Positions 54,422 to 64,000 of a DNA stretch of 64,000 bases are shown here, in pieces. Source of the stretch: Diphasiastrum complanatum. Taxonomy: Eukaryota; Streptophyta; Lycopodiopsida; Lycopodiales; Lycopodiaceae. The notes below the pieces were generated by a model. The model saw only the letters and a list, made by a program, of their open reading frames with translations. It was not told the origin of the DNA and did not search any database. The translations under genes and the position numbers were made by a program. The stretch spans positions 61,644,779-61,708,778 of the forward strand of contig CM055092.1 in NCBI GenBank assembly GCA_029204225.1, read 5' to 3'. Every line of letters starts with the position of its first letter. Position 1 is the stretch's first letter.

Positions 54422-55123
54422 TGTGAAAGTACTGTACTTTAGGACCATAAATGGATCTACAAAAGATCCATAAGAGTGATTGGATGTTTGCTTAACAATC
54501 TATCAAAAAACTAGACACAAAAAAGTTGATCTAGATTGGCAATTTGACAAACAACAAGCATTCACAATCAAAAGCATTGATCAACATTGAAATCCGAGCC
54601 CACACGTGTGTACTACAGGATTTAGTACGGACTTCAACCTGAGAAACAAGTAGAAATTGATTTGGTTTCATTTGGATCACAAAAACTCAATGTACATAGT
54701 GAACTAGCTTGAGATTGCCAATGAGCTCCAAAATTTTTCTATCTTCTCACTATGGAGAGAGGGAATACATAGCAAATTCGACTTCCTTCTTGAAGTTAGG
54801 TGGATTTCCAGCATGCAGTAAGGAAGTTAACTCACTCTCCTTGACCTAAAATGAAACCCTAGCCTAGATCCTAGAGTTATGCTTGGTAGGTTAGCTAGTT
54901 GGTCAAATTTTCACCTTAAACCTAGGTGTAGGTCCTATAAAGTAGGGATGACCACCAAATAGACATGACCAACTCTCTTGACTTGACCTAACCTATATTA
55001 GGAGTGGGTTTCCACATGGCATCTTGGCATTACATGTGTGGAACCCAATTATACACAATATTTACAAAGTTCTACATGGTTTTTGATCAAGCTAGATTTG
55101 CCAATTTTTGGCAATTCTTCACA
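54422..55123 (-). repeat. E3 5' LTR
   Basis: 702 bp, preceded on the plus strand by the PBS and followed by the TSD TGGAT at 55,124. Confidence 0.93.
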
Positions 55124-55593
55124 TGGATTACTTTGCATAGAGCTTTTCCTGACTAGAAATATTTATGGAGCCATGGTAGATTTGTAGTGAATTTCAAAAG
55201 TTGCATGTATCAACAATGTTTCGCATTTTTAAAAGCAATTGCTCTGACAAATCAAATCTATGCAACAATATATTGAGGAAATTTCTCTAAGTTCTTCTTG
55301 TAGGTAATGGATGGATAATTTGTTCACTAAACTTTCAATTTCAAGATATCCTTTGATCGTTCATGATGATTTTTGGTAAGTGAGGTCCTAGGCGCATTAG
55401 GTAATGGTTACTCTATTCACGTTTTGGATAGCAAAACCGTTACCTCTCAATAACAAATCACTGTTATTGAATGTATTTTAAACTAATATAACTTCAAAAA
55501 GTTTATCTCTAAGTCCAAAATGAGTTTTGGCCTCTTATTGACAATTTACCAAAATATGACTAAACTAGACTAAACTAGTTGAAATCTCTCACA
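55124..55593 (-). repeat. Probable E2 3' LTR fragment, interrupted by E3
   Basis: On the minus strand TGTGAGAGATTTCAACTAG starts at 55,593 right after the purine tract CTAGGGAG (55,594-55,601), a PPT/LTR junction like that of E1. E3 appears inserted in this LTR. Its outer part should lie left of 50,670 but is not confirmed. Confidence 0.5.
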
Positions 55594-57900
55594 CTCCCTA
55601 GTTTTGGCATAGTTTTAGAACTTTGATCCAACTTTAGAAATGATCTCCATCCTAAGTATAGAACTCCTTTCCAAGGTTCTAAAGTATCTTTCATAATTGA
55701 TATAGAGAATAGTGTCCAAATTGGAGACTTCACTATTTCTTACATCAATTTTACACATCAAGATATAGCTAGAACTTGAAGAACCAAATAGAATGTGAAT
55801 GAAATGATTCCTCCATGTTTCAAACGTTGAACTCTCTGGAAAATTACAGCAACCAAATAATATATGTGAGTGATGACCATTTGCTTGCTTGTCTCCTCAA
55901 CTTTGTCCTTTCTTGATATGTCTCCACCATAAAACTCCATGAATGAGCCTCCATCTCCATCTTGTCACACGATATCATCAACACTTGATGACTTGGCCAT
56001 GAATGAGTGACATAATGAACCTCCATTAGCTTCATTTCCATCAGCAAAACCAGCCAAGAATGCTAGTACAACTCCAACAATAAGATATTGCAAGACAATG
56101 TAGCTAGTTTGTCCATATCTTGACAATTTGCACACATTCACATGAAATAGCTCAAACATGAGATAGAATGAGTAAAGTAAACTTGAACAACACTTCCTTG
56201 ATGCTCCTTTGACCTTACTTGAGTCTTCAATAAGCTACAAAAATAGATTCAAAACATCTTTGCCAAATAACCTTCCTTTGATGCTCTTGACTACCTCCAA
56301 ATTGCCACCTTTCCTTTTGTGTTGTTGAAGCCCTTTGAGATCAACCTCTTGATCATCAACTTGACCATCAAAGTCATTGAACAAACTTTGTTTTCCAGAT
56401 CCATTACTTGCTTTTCCAGTATGAAAACCATGAGAACCAATATCCACTTGCATAGCATCATCTACACAAGAAGATTCTCCAAAACATGTGAATAAAGCAA
56501 AGTCGCTTCCACTTGCTTACCTTTTTTTTGATCATCAAAGATATCAAAGATATTAATATCTTCAGACTTGAACCTCTGGAAATTTTTCTTCTCAAACATA
56601 TGATCTAGATCCAACAAGATCTCATCAATGCTTGATCTCGAATTCTCACAAAGGTTAGTGAAAACAATGTCACCAATGTCACCATCATAAATCAAAAGAT
56701 AGATTCCAACCTTTCCATCCAGCATGAAGTAGAGTAGGTGAAGATGAGTATCAAACCTAATAGATCTAGCCTTCTTGAGTCCATATAAAACCTCAATAAG
56801 CTCACAAATGAGATCTCCCTTGCCTTGAAAAAATTGCCTCTCGATTTGCTCCATGTAGTCTTCTCCAACCAACCTTTTGCCATCTTGATCATGAGTGATC
56901 AACTCATAATCATAGAATCCTTTGAGTTGATGAAGAAATGTGAAATCCATGCCTTGGATCTTCCCAAGAACCAATCTTCCATTGCTCTTTCCTTCATAAG
57001 ACTCCCTCTTAGTGATTGCATCATAAGAAGTAGAAACCTCAAAGACATTAGAAGCCATGAAAAAAAATGATTAGTACCTTCAACATAAGGATGATTAAAG
57101 TACTCTCTTTTTTCAAACAAGAAATTCTACTCAATGTTTTAGGTAATGACTCATACGATAATAATTCTTCCTCACTATCATTCACAATGACATCATTCAA
57201 AGTACATCCTACTTTGAACACTTCACATACTTCTCTTCTTCTTGACTTGTGACTATCTCCCTCACCAAGTCTCTTGATAGAACCATTTGATCTACTCTCT
57301 TTATAAAGACATGTGTCTCCACTTGCTGCAAAAATGACTTTCTTGGACTCATCACAAAATAATGTAGAAGAACCACTTCCTTCATGAATGCACCTAGCAA
57401 CATCTTTTGACATATGATCAAAGAAATCATTAACAACAATCTTTTCCAAGGAAGAACCTTCACCTCCATTGATGAAATTAGTTCTTTCCTTACCTTTTGC
57501 ATGCTTGCACTTGCCATGAAGAACCATTGAAACACCATCATTATCCTCAAGACTAGCCAAGTTAGCACAAAGATGAACATCTCCAAGAAGCATATTAGAT
57601 CTAGACCTAGATCTAGCATAAGGAAGCTTGTTAGACTTTGCATAAGATCCACCGATCTTATTGATGCTAAAAGGTAACTTTGGAAAGTTGAGACCAATCT
57701 CCTTTTCCATTCCATCTTTTTTGTTAGCCATAACAAAAGCATCAAGCTTGAAAAGTCTACCTTGTCTATTGCCCCTAGCAACCAAGATTTCTTCCTTTGT
57801 AATGAAACAAGCATCACCACCAAAATTTACCATGTATCCTTTCTCTATCATTTGACCAAACAGCTTCAACCACTTCGCAAGTATTGCCTTCAAAGGTGAC
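55594..57900 (-). pseudogene. E2 element: protease end and altered RT-like ORF (relative of E1)
   Basis: From 57,893 the minus strand reads ACFITKEEILVARGNRQGRL and FKLDAFVMANKKDGME, the end of a Copia protease region as in E1, then sequence parallel to the E1 tail (HGKCKHAKGKERTNFINGGE; CDESKKVIFAASGDTC). After a frameshift near 57,050, the frame at 57,058-56,462 holds EDYMEQ, GDLICELIEVLYGLKKAR, RFDTHLHLLYFMLDGK and IYLLIYDGDI, a remnant of Copia RT with YVDD changed to YDGD. A further frame (56,453-56,235) and a last part (56,159-55,965; HVNVCKLSRYGQTSYIVLQ) match the E1 C-terminus. Stops and shifts make this copy more decayed than E1. Confidence 0.7.
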
Positions 57901-58080
57901 TCTTAGTCCTACATCTACCATCTTAGCAACATATAGTAGGTCCTTCTAAAGAGTGGGCACGTATAGAGTGTCGTCGAGCCTTCTATCTCTTCCTTTGGTG
58001 CTTAACCACATCGCTCCAGTTCTGCTGACTTTGTGTTTGAAACCTTCTCCTTACGTGAAATACGGGATGCACTTGAGATC
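57901..58080 (-). pseudogene. Copia protease fragment of a different element
   Basis: The minus strand reads MWLSTKGRDRRLDDTLYVPT, then KDLLYVAKMVDVGLRVTFEG, with one stop. This is the C-terminal half of a Copia aspartic protease domain, distinct from the E2 protease end next to it, so two elements are joined here. Confidence 0.6.
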
Positions 58081-59640
58081 CATCCGGGAGTTCCAATTGG
58101 TAAGCTAAGGATATGATCTTCCTCAAGATCTTATACAGTCCTCTATATCTAGGGGACGATTAGTAATGCTAGCCGGTACGCATTACACTTGAATCCATCG
58201 GGATTCTCAAAAAATACCCAACCCCCCATTTAGAAGTCTCTTGGTGATCCTTTCAGGCTTGCATAATGTCAGTCCCCATCTTGGGTACACTAGACATTCT
58301 CACGTGCAATCCGTAGCATTTCCTGCATATCATGTAGGAAATCCACTACCCTCTGAAACTTGATCATCCGAGTCTCTACCACAATGAGTGATATAGGTTC
58401 AAAAACAATACATAAGCACAAACGGGCTATAACCGGTAGCCAAATGCTTACTATTATTCAATCTCCATCAAGGTGACTACCTCTCCGAGGATATTGCTAT
58501 GAAAATATGAATATATATCTTAACTGATCTTTTGATCATGCAAGTAGTCCTTCTTTTAACCGATCAAGTATAACTAGAATCTAAACTATGATTCGTCAAT
58601 CATAATTCATCGGATTCTTGTCCTATACTCAATAAAAGAACATGATACTCTCACATAGTCAAGAACCAATGATCAGAAGAACTTTTAAACTTAGAGTCAT
58701 CTCTAGTTTAGCAAATATGGTCGACCAAAAAGCGACTAGTGAACTTCAAAATGCGAATGTTTATAATGTCACTTTGGTAATCTGTAAAGCCTAAACAGAC
58801 ACTCTATAACTTTTTGGTCTATACTTGAATAAACATAGTCAAGTTGGTAAGGTGATCAATTATAGCAAATTCCACTAAGCTGTTTATTATGTAGGAAAAA
58901 ATGTTAAGAATTCTTCCTCATAGAATACGATGAAAGTTTGAATAAATCAAACTAATATCAGTGTCTTTAATCGGGTCTGTTTCTAGTCTATGTACTAATA
59001 GAACCGTTTTTACCATGACTGAATAAAGCATGCAGAATTAAGAGATATATTGCGTGAGTGTGATAAATAATTTTGGACATTCTAAATAATTGATAAAATC
59101 ATCTGTTGAAAAACTTTGATCAAAAATGAATTTTTATAATTTTGATTTTGAATCTTCAGTATACATCTCTTGTTGTCTTGTTTCTCTGTTGTGTTTTTAC
59201 AAGGAGTAGTGCACATGTATTTTTAGTGTTACATGATAGGTTTTTTGGCCTTATACTTCTGTAACAGTAGATCTAACCATTAAGACGGTTGATATTCAAA
59301 CAAATGTTTTGTTTCTAGACTCAAATTATTTTTCTTCGCAAACAGTTTGCGACAGTTTCATGTTGCATGATAGTTTCGCGACAGGCGACGGTTTTGCGAT
59401 AGTTTCGAGGTTGAACAAGAATAAAAAAAATTTCGTGACAATTTTTTGTTTGCAAATCTTTTGAGTTTCAACAAGATATTGTTTGCGAATCTTTTGAGTT
59501 TCCAAAAAATATTATTCGCGAATCTTTCAGTCTCAAGAAGAATAAAAATGATTCAAGTTCGAGTTCATTTCTCAGCCTTTGTCTATTAAACTATGCACTT
59601 TGTTAGTAGAACCGAGATTTGTTTGATAAGGTGTTCTACA
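58081..59640 (-). repeat. Noncoding; includes Copia-D 3' LTR ending at 59,640
   Basis: On the minus strand TGTAGAACACCTTATC starts at 59,640 directly after the purine tract TTTGAGAGGGAGC (59,641-59,653). The LTR runs leftward for an unknown length. TTTGCRAATCTTTTGAGTTTC recurs at about 59,450 and 59,487. No gene is seen. Confidence 0.5.
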
Positions 59641-59748
59641 GCTCCCTCTCAAAGTGGGCAGTTGGATTAAACCCAATCTTCTTCGGTGCTTCTCGAACAA
59701 AGAAAGGTATATTTGTTAGATATAGTGAGGTTTCTTTTCGATTAAGTC

Positions 59749-60660
59749 TCAAATAACATGATATTTAATAGCTATATGCTTCGTTTTCAAATGAAACACA
59801 GGATCTTTCGTAAGATAGATTGCTGAAGTGTTATACATTAGTAAGACATAAGGTTCAGAAATAGTTTCATCAAATCCTTCCAACAATTGCTCGTTTTCCA
59901 TCTTAGCTGCTGCTACATATTCGGCCTCACAGGAAGATTGAGCTACTGTTGTTTGTTTTTTGCTTATCCAAAATATGGCTATGCCAGATGCTAGAGTACA
60001 ACCTCTTGAAATACTTTTGCTATCATCCTTCATGGATGCCCAGCTTGCGTCACTATAAGATTCGATCTGAAATCTAGCTTCCTTCGAATAACACAGTCTA
60101 TAGTCTTTCGTTTCCTGGAGATATTGTACTACTCTTTTTGCCAACTTTCAATGCAATGATTCTGGGTTCTGATTAAATTGGCTCAACTTGTATACTGCAA
60201 ATGCTATATCAGGTCTGGTGTTGTCTGCAAAATACAACAATGATCCAATCAACCTCTGATAGGGTGTATTGGCCATTCGCTTCTCTTCTTTGACAGTCTG
60301 CGAACAATCTGCCTTGCTCAATATTGTTCCAGGTATCATGGGAGTATGCACACCTTTGATTTGAGCATGTTGAAGTTTTCAATGGTTTTTTGAGTGTACT
60401 TTTGTTGGTCAAGATACAACTTGCCACCTTCAAAGTATCTTTCGATCTGCAAGCCTAGATATATTTTTGCTTCTCTTAGGTCAACGATCTAAAATATTTG
60501 ATAATTTCACTTTTTGACATATTTGATATAGACATTCGATTCAGCGAATAAAGGTTCAAAGCCTAAAGAATGTAATGGTTCGTCCTTTTTTCTATACCAT
60601 TGTCTGGTTGCTTGTTTCAGACCAATGACCTGGGTAGGGCTTGAAGAAAATACTAAGTAG
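59749..60660 (-). pseudogene. Copia-D reverse transcriptase end and RNase H
   Basis: From about 60,640 the minus strand reads GLKQATRQWYR, then in broken frames IYLGLQIERYF, KYTQKTIENFNM, TPMIPGTILSKADCS, PYQRLIGSLLYFADNTRPDI, AFAVYKLSQFNQNP, VVQYLQETKDYRLCY, ESYSDASWASMKDDSKSISR and EAEYVAAAKMENEQLLEGF, ending NTSAIYLTKDPVFHLKTKH. This is the second half of Copia RT plus RNase H (SYSDASWA and EAEYVA catalytic regions recognisable). Several stops and frameshifts inactivate it. The upstream part of pol is missing at about 60,660. Confidence 0.85.
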
Positions 60661-60859
60661 TTTTTCCTTTGAGATTGCATTTCCCATGCCAGAATTTTTC
60701 AGAGAAATAAACAGATCCTATATCTATCATACGAATGTGCCAAGAAGCCGTCAGTACCCCCAATGTCAGGGCTAGTTTCTAGAAGGTCAGGCCCATTATT
60801 CTGCTAGGCGGTGGTAGAGAGAGGGAAGATGGAAAAATAGAGTAAGTTGGAATGAATGT
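60661..60859. other. Unassigned junction sequence
   Basis: No feature supported between the broken Copia-D pol and the E4 LTR. Confidence 0.3.
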
Positions 60860-61405
60860 TGTGAAAATATGGTAAAATTAAAATAATATTAAACTTAGAG
60901 ATTCAAGTTTTGGGGTTTGTCCAAACTTGAGGTAGACTAGTCTAGTAACTTTCCAAGTTGAGTCAAGGTAGATTTTTAGTCTCCATAGTAATGTGTAGGT
61001 CTAGAACCTATCAAGAAGCATGTGAGGCTACTCTTGCAGGTCAATGATTCTCAAAAAGAAAGATTCTCAAGTCTTATCCATTTCTCTTTTTGTCATCTAG
61101 TAGAGAGGTAGAGGCAATGTGGCATATAGGTTGCTTTCTCTCTCACGAGTTCTAGAAGGCCTCTTGTAATATAAATAAGGTGGATTTGTACCTCAAGATT
61201 ACACTTCTTTAAGTAAAGCTTCCATTTGATCCATTGGAGGTGTAATGATAGTTAGATTGTGATGAATGCTCTTGCCTTCTTGCTAACTAGCTTGCCAATG
61301 TTTTCCATCTCTTTGTTTTTGGAATAGAAGCTAGCTTAGTGTGCAAACATTCATTTCCTTGATCCTTGTACTTGCAGCTGGTTCACACGTGTGAAAAAGT
61401 TCTCA
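60860..61405 (+). repeat. E4 5' LTR (left boundary probable)
   Basis: It starts TGTGAAAATATGG and ends GTTCTCA immediately before the primer site. A TATA-like TAATATAAATAA lies at about 61,167-61,178. There is no 3' LTR partner in the window because E4 is cut at about 63,540. Confidence 0.6.
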
Positions 61406-61417
61406 TGGTATCAGAGC
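61406..61417 (+). other. E4 primer-binding site (initiator tRNA-Met)
   Basis: TGGTATCAGAGC is the canonical Copia primer site, immediately after the LTR end. Confidence 0.92.
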
Positions 61418-62132
61418 TTGATAGGAGAATACACATCTAATCATTGCTTTATCAAATTTTGCCTCTTACTAGCACTCGATTTTGAGATAACTAGATCCAC
61501 TCTTATCATCACTTATTAACATATCTTTGTCTCTGATTTCAGAGCTGTACGACCTACTGTAGCAGCACGTGTGAGGCCTCTAATTGAGATAGAGTGGGGG
61601 CTATGTTACTTCTCATCTCTTCCATCCATGTAGCATATGAATATGAAGCTAATCAAGGCTAGTTTGTGATGCAAGTGACCTCAAGAGGATTTGTGGAACC
61701 TAAGGAGAGTTTTTGACATTCAAGTGAGGCATGTTGAAGAAGAAAAACAGAGTTTTTACATGCTTGAAGGCTGTACTATCTAAGATCCTTTATTGTAGGA
61801 GTCAAAAATGGCAAATTTTGACTAACTTTCAATTTTCTTCAATCCAAGAAGAATTGTTTGGATCTATGATCCTATGAATGGATGAAATTTTCTAAATGAT
61901 AAATCTGATTTTTTTAAGCTATTTCACACGTGTGAACTCAGATTTACTTCATCCACTTTTGCTTTGAAAAATTTAGTGCAAATTTTGTCTAGCACCTAGA
62001 AATTGGAACTTTTGGCCTTCTTTGAGTTCTCAATCATTTGTTACTTGATTCCAAGTAATCAATAGTGTACATTTGATTAGTTTTGAACCTCTGAAAACAT
62101 TCATTTAGAAAGCCAAAATCAATTCTCTAGAT
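61418..62132 (+). other. E4 untranslated leader
   Basis: Noncoding sequence between the PBS and the gag ATG at 62,133. Confidence 0.6.
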
Positions 62133-63540
62133 ATGACTTCAATGGGATCTTATCTATTAGAACAAGGTAAAAGACTCACCTCTACAAATTATAGTACATG
62201 AAAAGTGAGGATAGAATCAATTCTTGTACTTCAAGATCTAATAGATATAGTGAATGGGAATGAGGAGGAACCAAATAATCCTCAAGAAATTTCCAAATTC
62301 AAGAAAAGAGCACGAGTTGCTCTTCATGTTTTAAAGCTAAATGTCTCCAATGAAGTCCTAAGAGAGATTAGTTGTTGTGTCAATGCTCAAGAAGCATGGA
62401 GTACTCTTCAATCTATTTACGAGTCTAAAAACACTTCTGGAATCCTTACTCTAAGAAATACGATCTTTCAAAGTTTTCAAAGAAAGGATAAAAGTGCTTC
62501 ATCCTATGTTTCTAGAGTTAAGGATCTCCATAAAGATCTTTGTTGCATAGATGATTCTATCAAATCCAAGGAAATAGTTCAAGTTATCTTGAATGGACTA
62601 AGTGAAGATTTTGATACCATTGTCCAATCTTATGCAATTAAAGAGGACTTACCCTCTTTAGAAGCCTTGCAAGGAGTCTTGATAGCCGAGGAGTATAGGC
62701 ATCAAACTCGAATTGCAAGATTTGAGAGATTATCTCTCAAAGATGGAGGAAGTGATCAAGCACTCTTCACCAAATCCATGGAGAAGAGAAAAGACAAGAA
62801 GAATGGCAAGAGCTCCAAGGACAATACAAGAGCAATGGAGAAGACATTCGAGGAGGAACCAAGCTCATCCAATGTGAAGAAGAACAAGTACAAGGTTACT
62901 TGTTTCTCATGTGGCAAAAAGGGGCATTTTGCCTCTCAATGCTACAAAAGGAAAAAGCAAGCCAACATCAATTGTGGAGATGAATCTCCTTGTGACAAAG
63001 AAGATTCACTTATGATGTCTAACTTCATCTTCCTCTTTCAAGCATTCTAATGTATGGTGGCTAGATAGTGGTGCCTCATCCCACATGAGTAGTGATAAAA
63101 ACTCTTTTTGTAATCTTGTACCATACAAAGGATCTAGAAGTTGTATCTATACAGCGAATGATGAGGAATGCATGATAGAAGGCATAGGAAGCATATCTCT
63201 AGATAAGCTTGATCTCAATGATGTGCTCTATGTTCCTAGTTTGACTAAAAATCTAATAAGTGTAGGCCAACTCAATGATGATGGTCTACAAGTAGATTTT
63301 AAATATGGTACTTGCTTGATCACAAAAGATGATGATATAATAGCATCATGTTCTCATTTTGAAAGGTTATTCAAGCTTGATGGAAATGAAAATTCTAATC
63401 TTTGCTCGGATATTGTGCTACAAGGAAAGCTCTCAAGTGAAGATCTATGGCATAGGAGGTTGGGCCATCCCAACTCCAAGGGCCATGCAATCTATGTGCA
63501 AGTTGGAGCTAGACTTAGAATTTGCTTTGCACAGGAACAC
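62133..63540 (+). pseudogene. E4 Copia gag and protease, truncated in the pre-integrase domain
   Basis: Gag starts at ATG 62,133 (MTSMGSYLLEQGKRLTSTNY). Codon 23 is TGA (62,199-62,201) in STNYST-stop-KVRIES, where related gags have Trp. The frame then stays open through the UBN2 gag (FKKRARVALHVLKLNVSNEV, VSRVKDLHKDL), an intact CCHC knuckle (CFSCGKKGHFASQC) to a stop at 63,050. A frameshift joins the protease (WWLDSGASSHMSSDK, DSGA intact; DVLYVPSLTKNLISVGQL) and the LWHRRLGHPNSKG pre-integrase motif. Coding stops at about 63,540, where another Copia LTR begins. It is similar to E3 over gag-protease, but unlike E3 it keeps the pre-integrase motif. Confidence 0.88.
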
Positions 63541-63548
63541 AGATCATG

Positions 63549-63880
63549 CTACACAGTAACACAGATAGAAAATCACTCTCTTCAGCAAGCTCACATAGCA
63601 ATTGTATTTCTCAAAATGAAATTACACTGTACATATAGTTGTTCACTCAGGCAACCCATGCATGACCCAGGTTGCCGTTGGTAGGACGCGTGTCCCGTCG
63701 ACTTGCCTCGTGGCGAGGCCAACTGATCCTTATCCACTGATAGGACCCACAGTACAGTAACACAATGATTCTAAATTTAATTCTAACTCTCTCCCTTAAA
63801 GTAGAGTCACTTTTTATACAGTCATATACATAGCTTTAAAGTCAACAAACTTTAAGTACAGACAGTTTTGATCAAAACTT
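63549..63880 (-). repeat. Copia LTR/PPT region of a second element cutting E4
   Basis: GTAACACAGATAG (about 63,556) and CAGTAACACAATG (about 63,751) flank a block with a GC-rich middle. Minus strand TGTTACTGTACTGTGGG could be an LTR start at 63,757, although the purine tract AAGGGAGAGAG lies ~30 bp further in. Exact ends are uncertain. Confidence 0.45.
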
Positions 63881-64000
63881 ATCAAACTTTTCTCCAGTAA
63901 GTGGCTTAGTGAAAATATCAGCTAGTTGTTCTTCTGTGCTACAATGAACAACATGAATTTCACGACTCAGTAGCCTCTCACGTATGAAGTGATATTGAAT
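63881..64000 (-). pseudogene. Copia RNase H C-terminus, running off the window
   Basis: The minus strand reads IQYHFIRERLLSREIHVVHC, then STEEQLADIFTKPLTGEKF, the conserved end of Copia Pol. It is open as far as the window edge, so this may belong to a more complete element beyond 64,000. Confidence 0.85.

Larger units (their letters stand above)
50675..55123 (-). mobile_element. E3: complete non-autonomous Copia-type element, TSD TGGAT
   Basis: LTRs are 50,675-51,374 (700 bp) and 54,422-55,123 (702 bp), with about 24 differences by eye (96-97% identity). They start TGTGAAGAATTGCC and end TTTCACA on the minus strand. TGGAT at 50,670-50,674 and 55,124-55,128 is a perfect target duplication. 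The PBS (minus TGGTATCATAGCC, 54,409-54,421) and PPT (minus ATTTGAGGAG, 51,375-51,384) adjoin the LTRs. The 4,449-bp element has one long ORF (gag-protease-unknown) and no integrase, RT or RNase H. Despite that it transposed, presumably using enzymes from a partner Copia. Confidence 0.93.

Overview
The window looks like nuclear DNA of a land plant, most likely a non-seed plant such as a fern. It is AT-rich, holds two spliced plant genes with short exons, and is otherwise filled with nested, decayed Ty1/Copia and Ty3/Gypsy retrotransposons, microsatellites and short tandem duplications. The non-seed assignment is inference. It rests on a Replitron-like HUH element (a class reported at high copy number in non-seed plants), on a long TE-filled intron and on the TE density.

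Layout. 1-17.3 kb: a minus-strand Copia element (Copia-A) split by a ~11.5 kb plus-strand Gypsy element (3.13-14.68 kb). The Gypsy has a tRNA-Asp-type primer site, decayed gag and pol, an extra sense ORF and an antisense coiled-coil ORF block. 17.3-23.4 kb: Copia fragments on both strands, including E1, a gag-protease element whose RT region is strongly altered. 23.4-24.8 kb: two unassigned short ORFs, a GC-rich foldback and a 141-bp tandem duplication.

25.0-34.2 kb: a complete PIN-LIKES (PILS) auxin-carrier gene. Ten exons join in frame to give about 402 residues. Intron 5 (26,410-32,667) holds a Copia element flanked by the 5-bp target duplication ATCAC. The left LTR of that Copia is split inside its (GA)n tract by a ~1.96 kb insert encoding a Rep-like HUH endonuclease. 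The insert also carries iteron-like repeats and a short TTAGGG array.

34.2-42.6 kb: gene-poor AT-rich DNA with a second GC-rich foldback, microsatellites, two-copy tandem duplications and a tRNA-related SINE-like head. 42.6-44.4 kb: a complete five-exon oil body-associated protein (OBAP) gene with RY-type CATGCA motifs upstream. 44.4-50.7 kb: duplicated noncoding DNA, a decayed Copia gag and a Gypsy integrase relic.

50.7-64 kb: a second Copia cluster. E3 (50,675-55,123) is structurally complete (700/702-bp LTRs about 96-97% identical, TSD TGGAT, PBS, PPT) but its only long ORF is gag-protease plus an unrecognised tail, with no integrase or reverse transcriptase. E2 (about 55.6-57.9 kb) is a relative of E1. 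Copia-D RT/RNase H and E4 (gag-protease) follow, and another Copia end runs off the window edge.

The most notable signals are the HUH transposon inside a microsatellite of an LTR inside a PILS intron, the gag-protease elements that lost or altered pol, and a TGA at codon 23 of gag in both E3 and E4, where other Copia gags have Trp.
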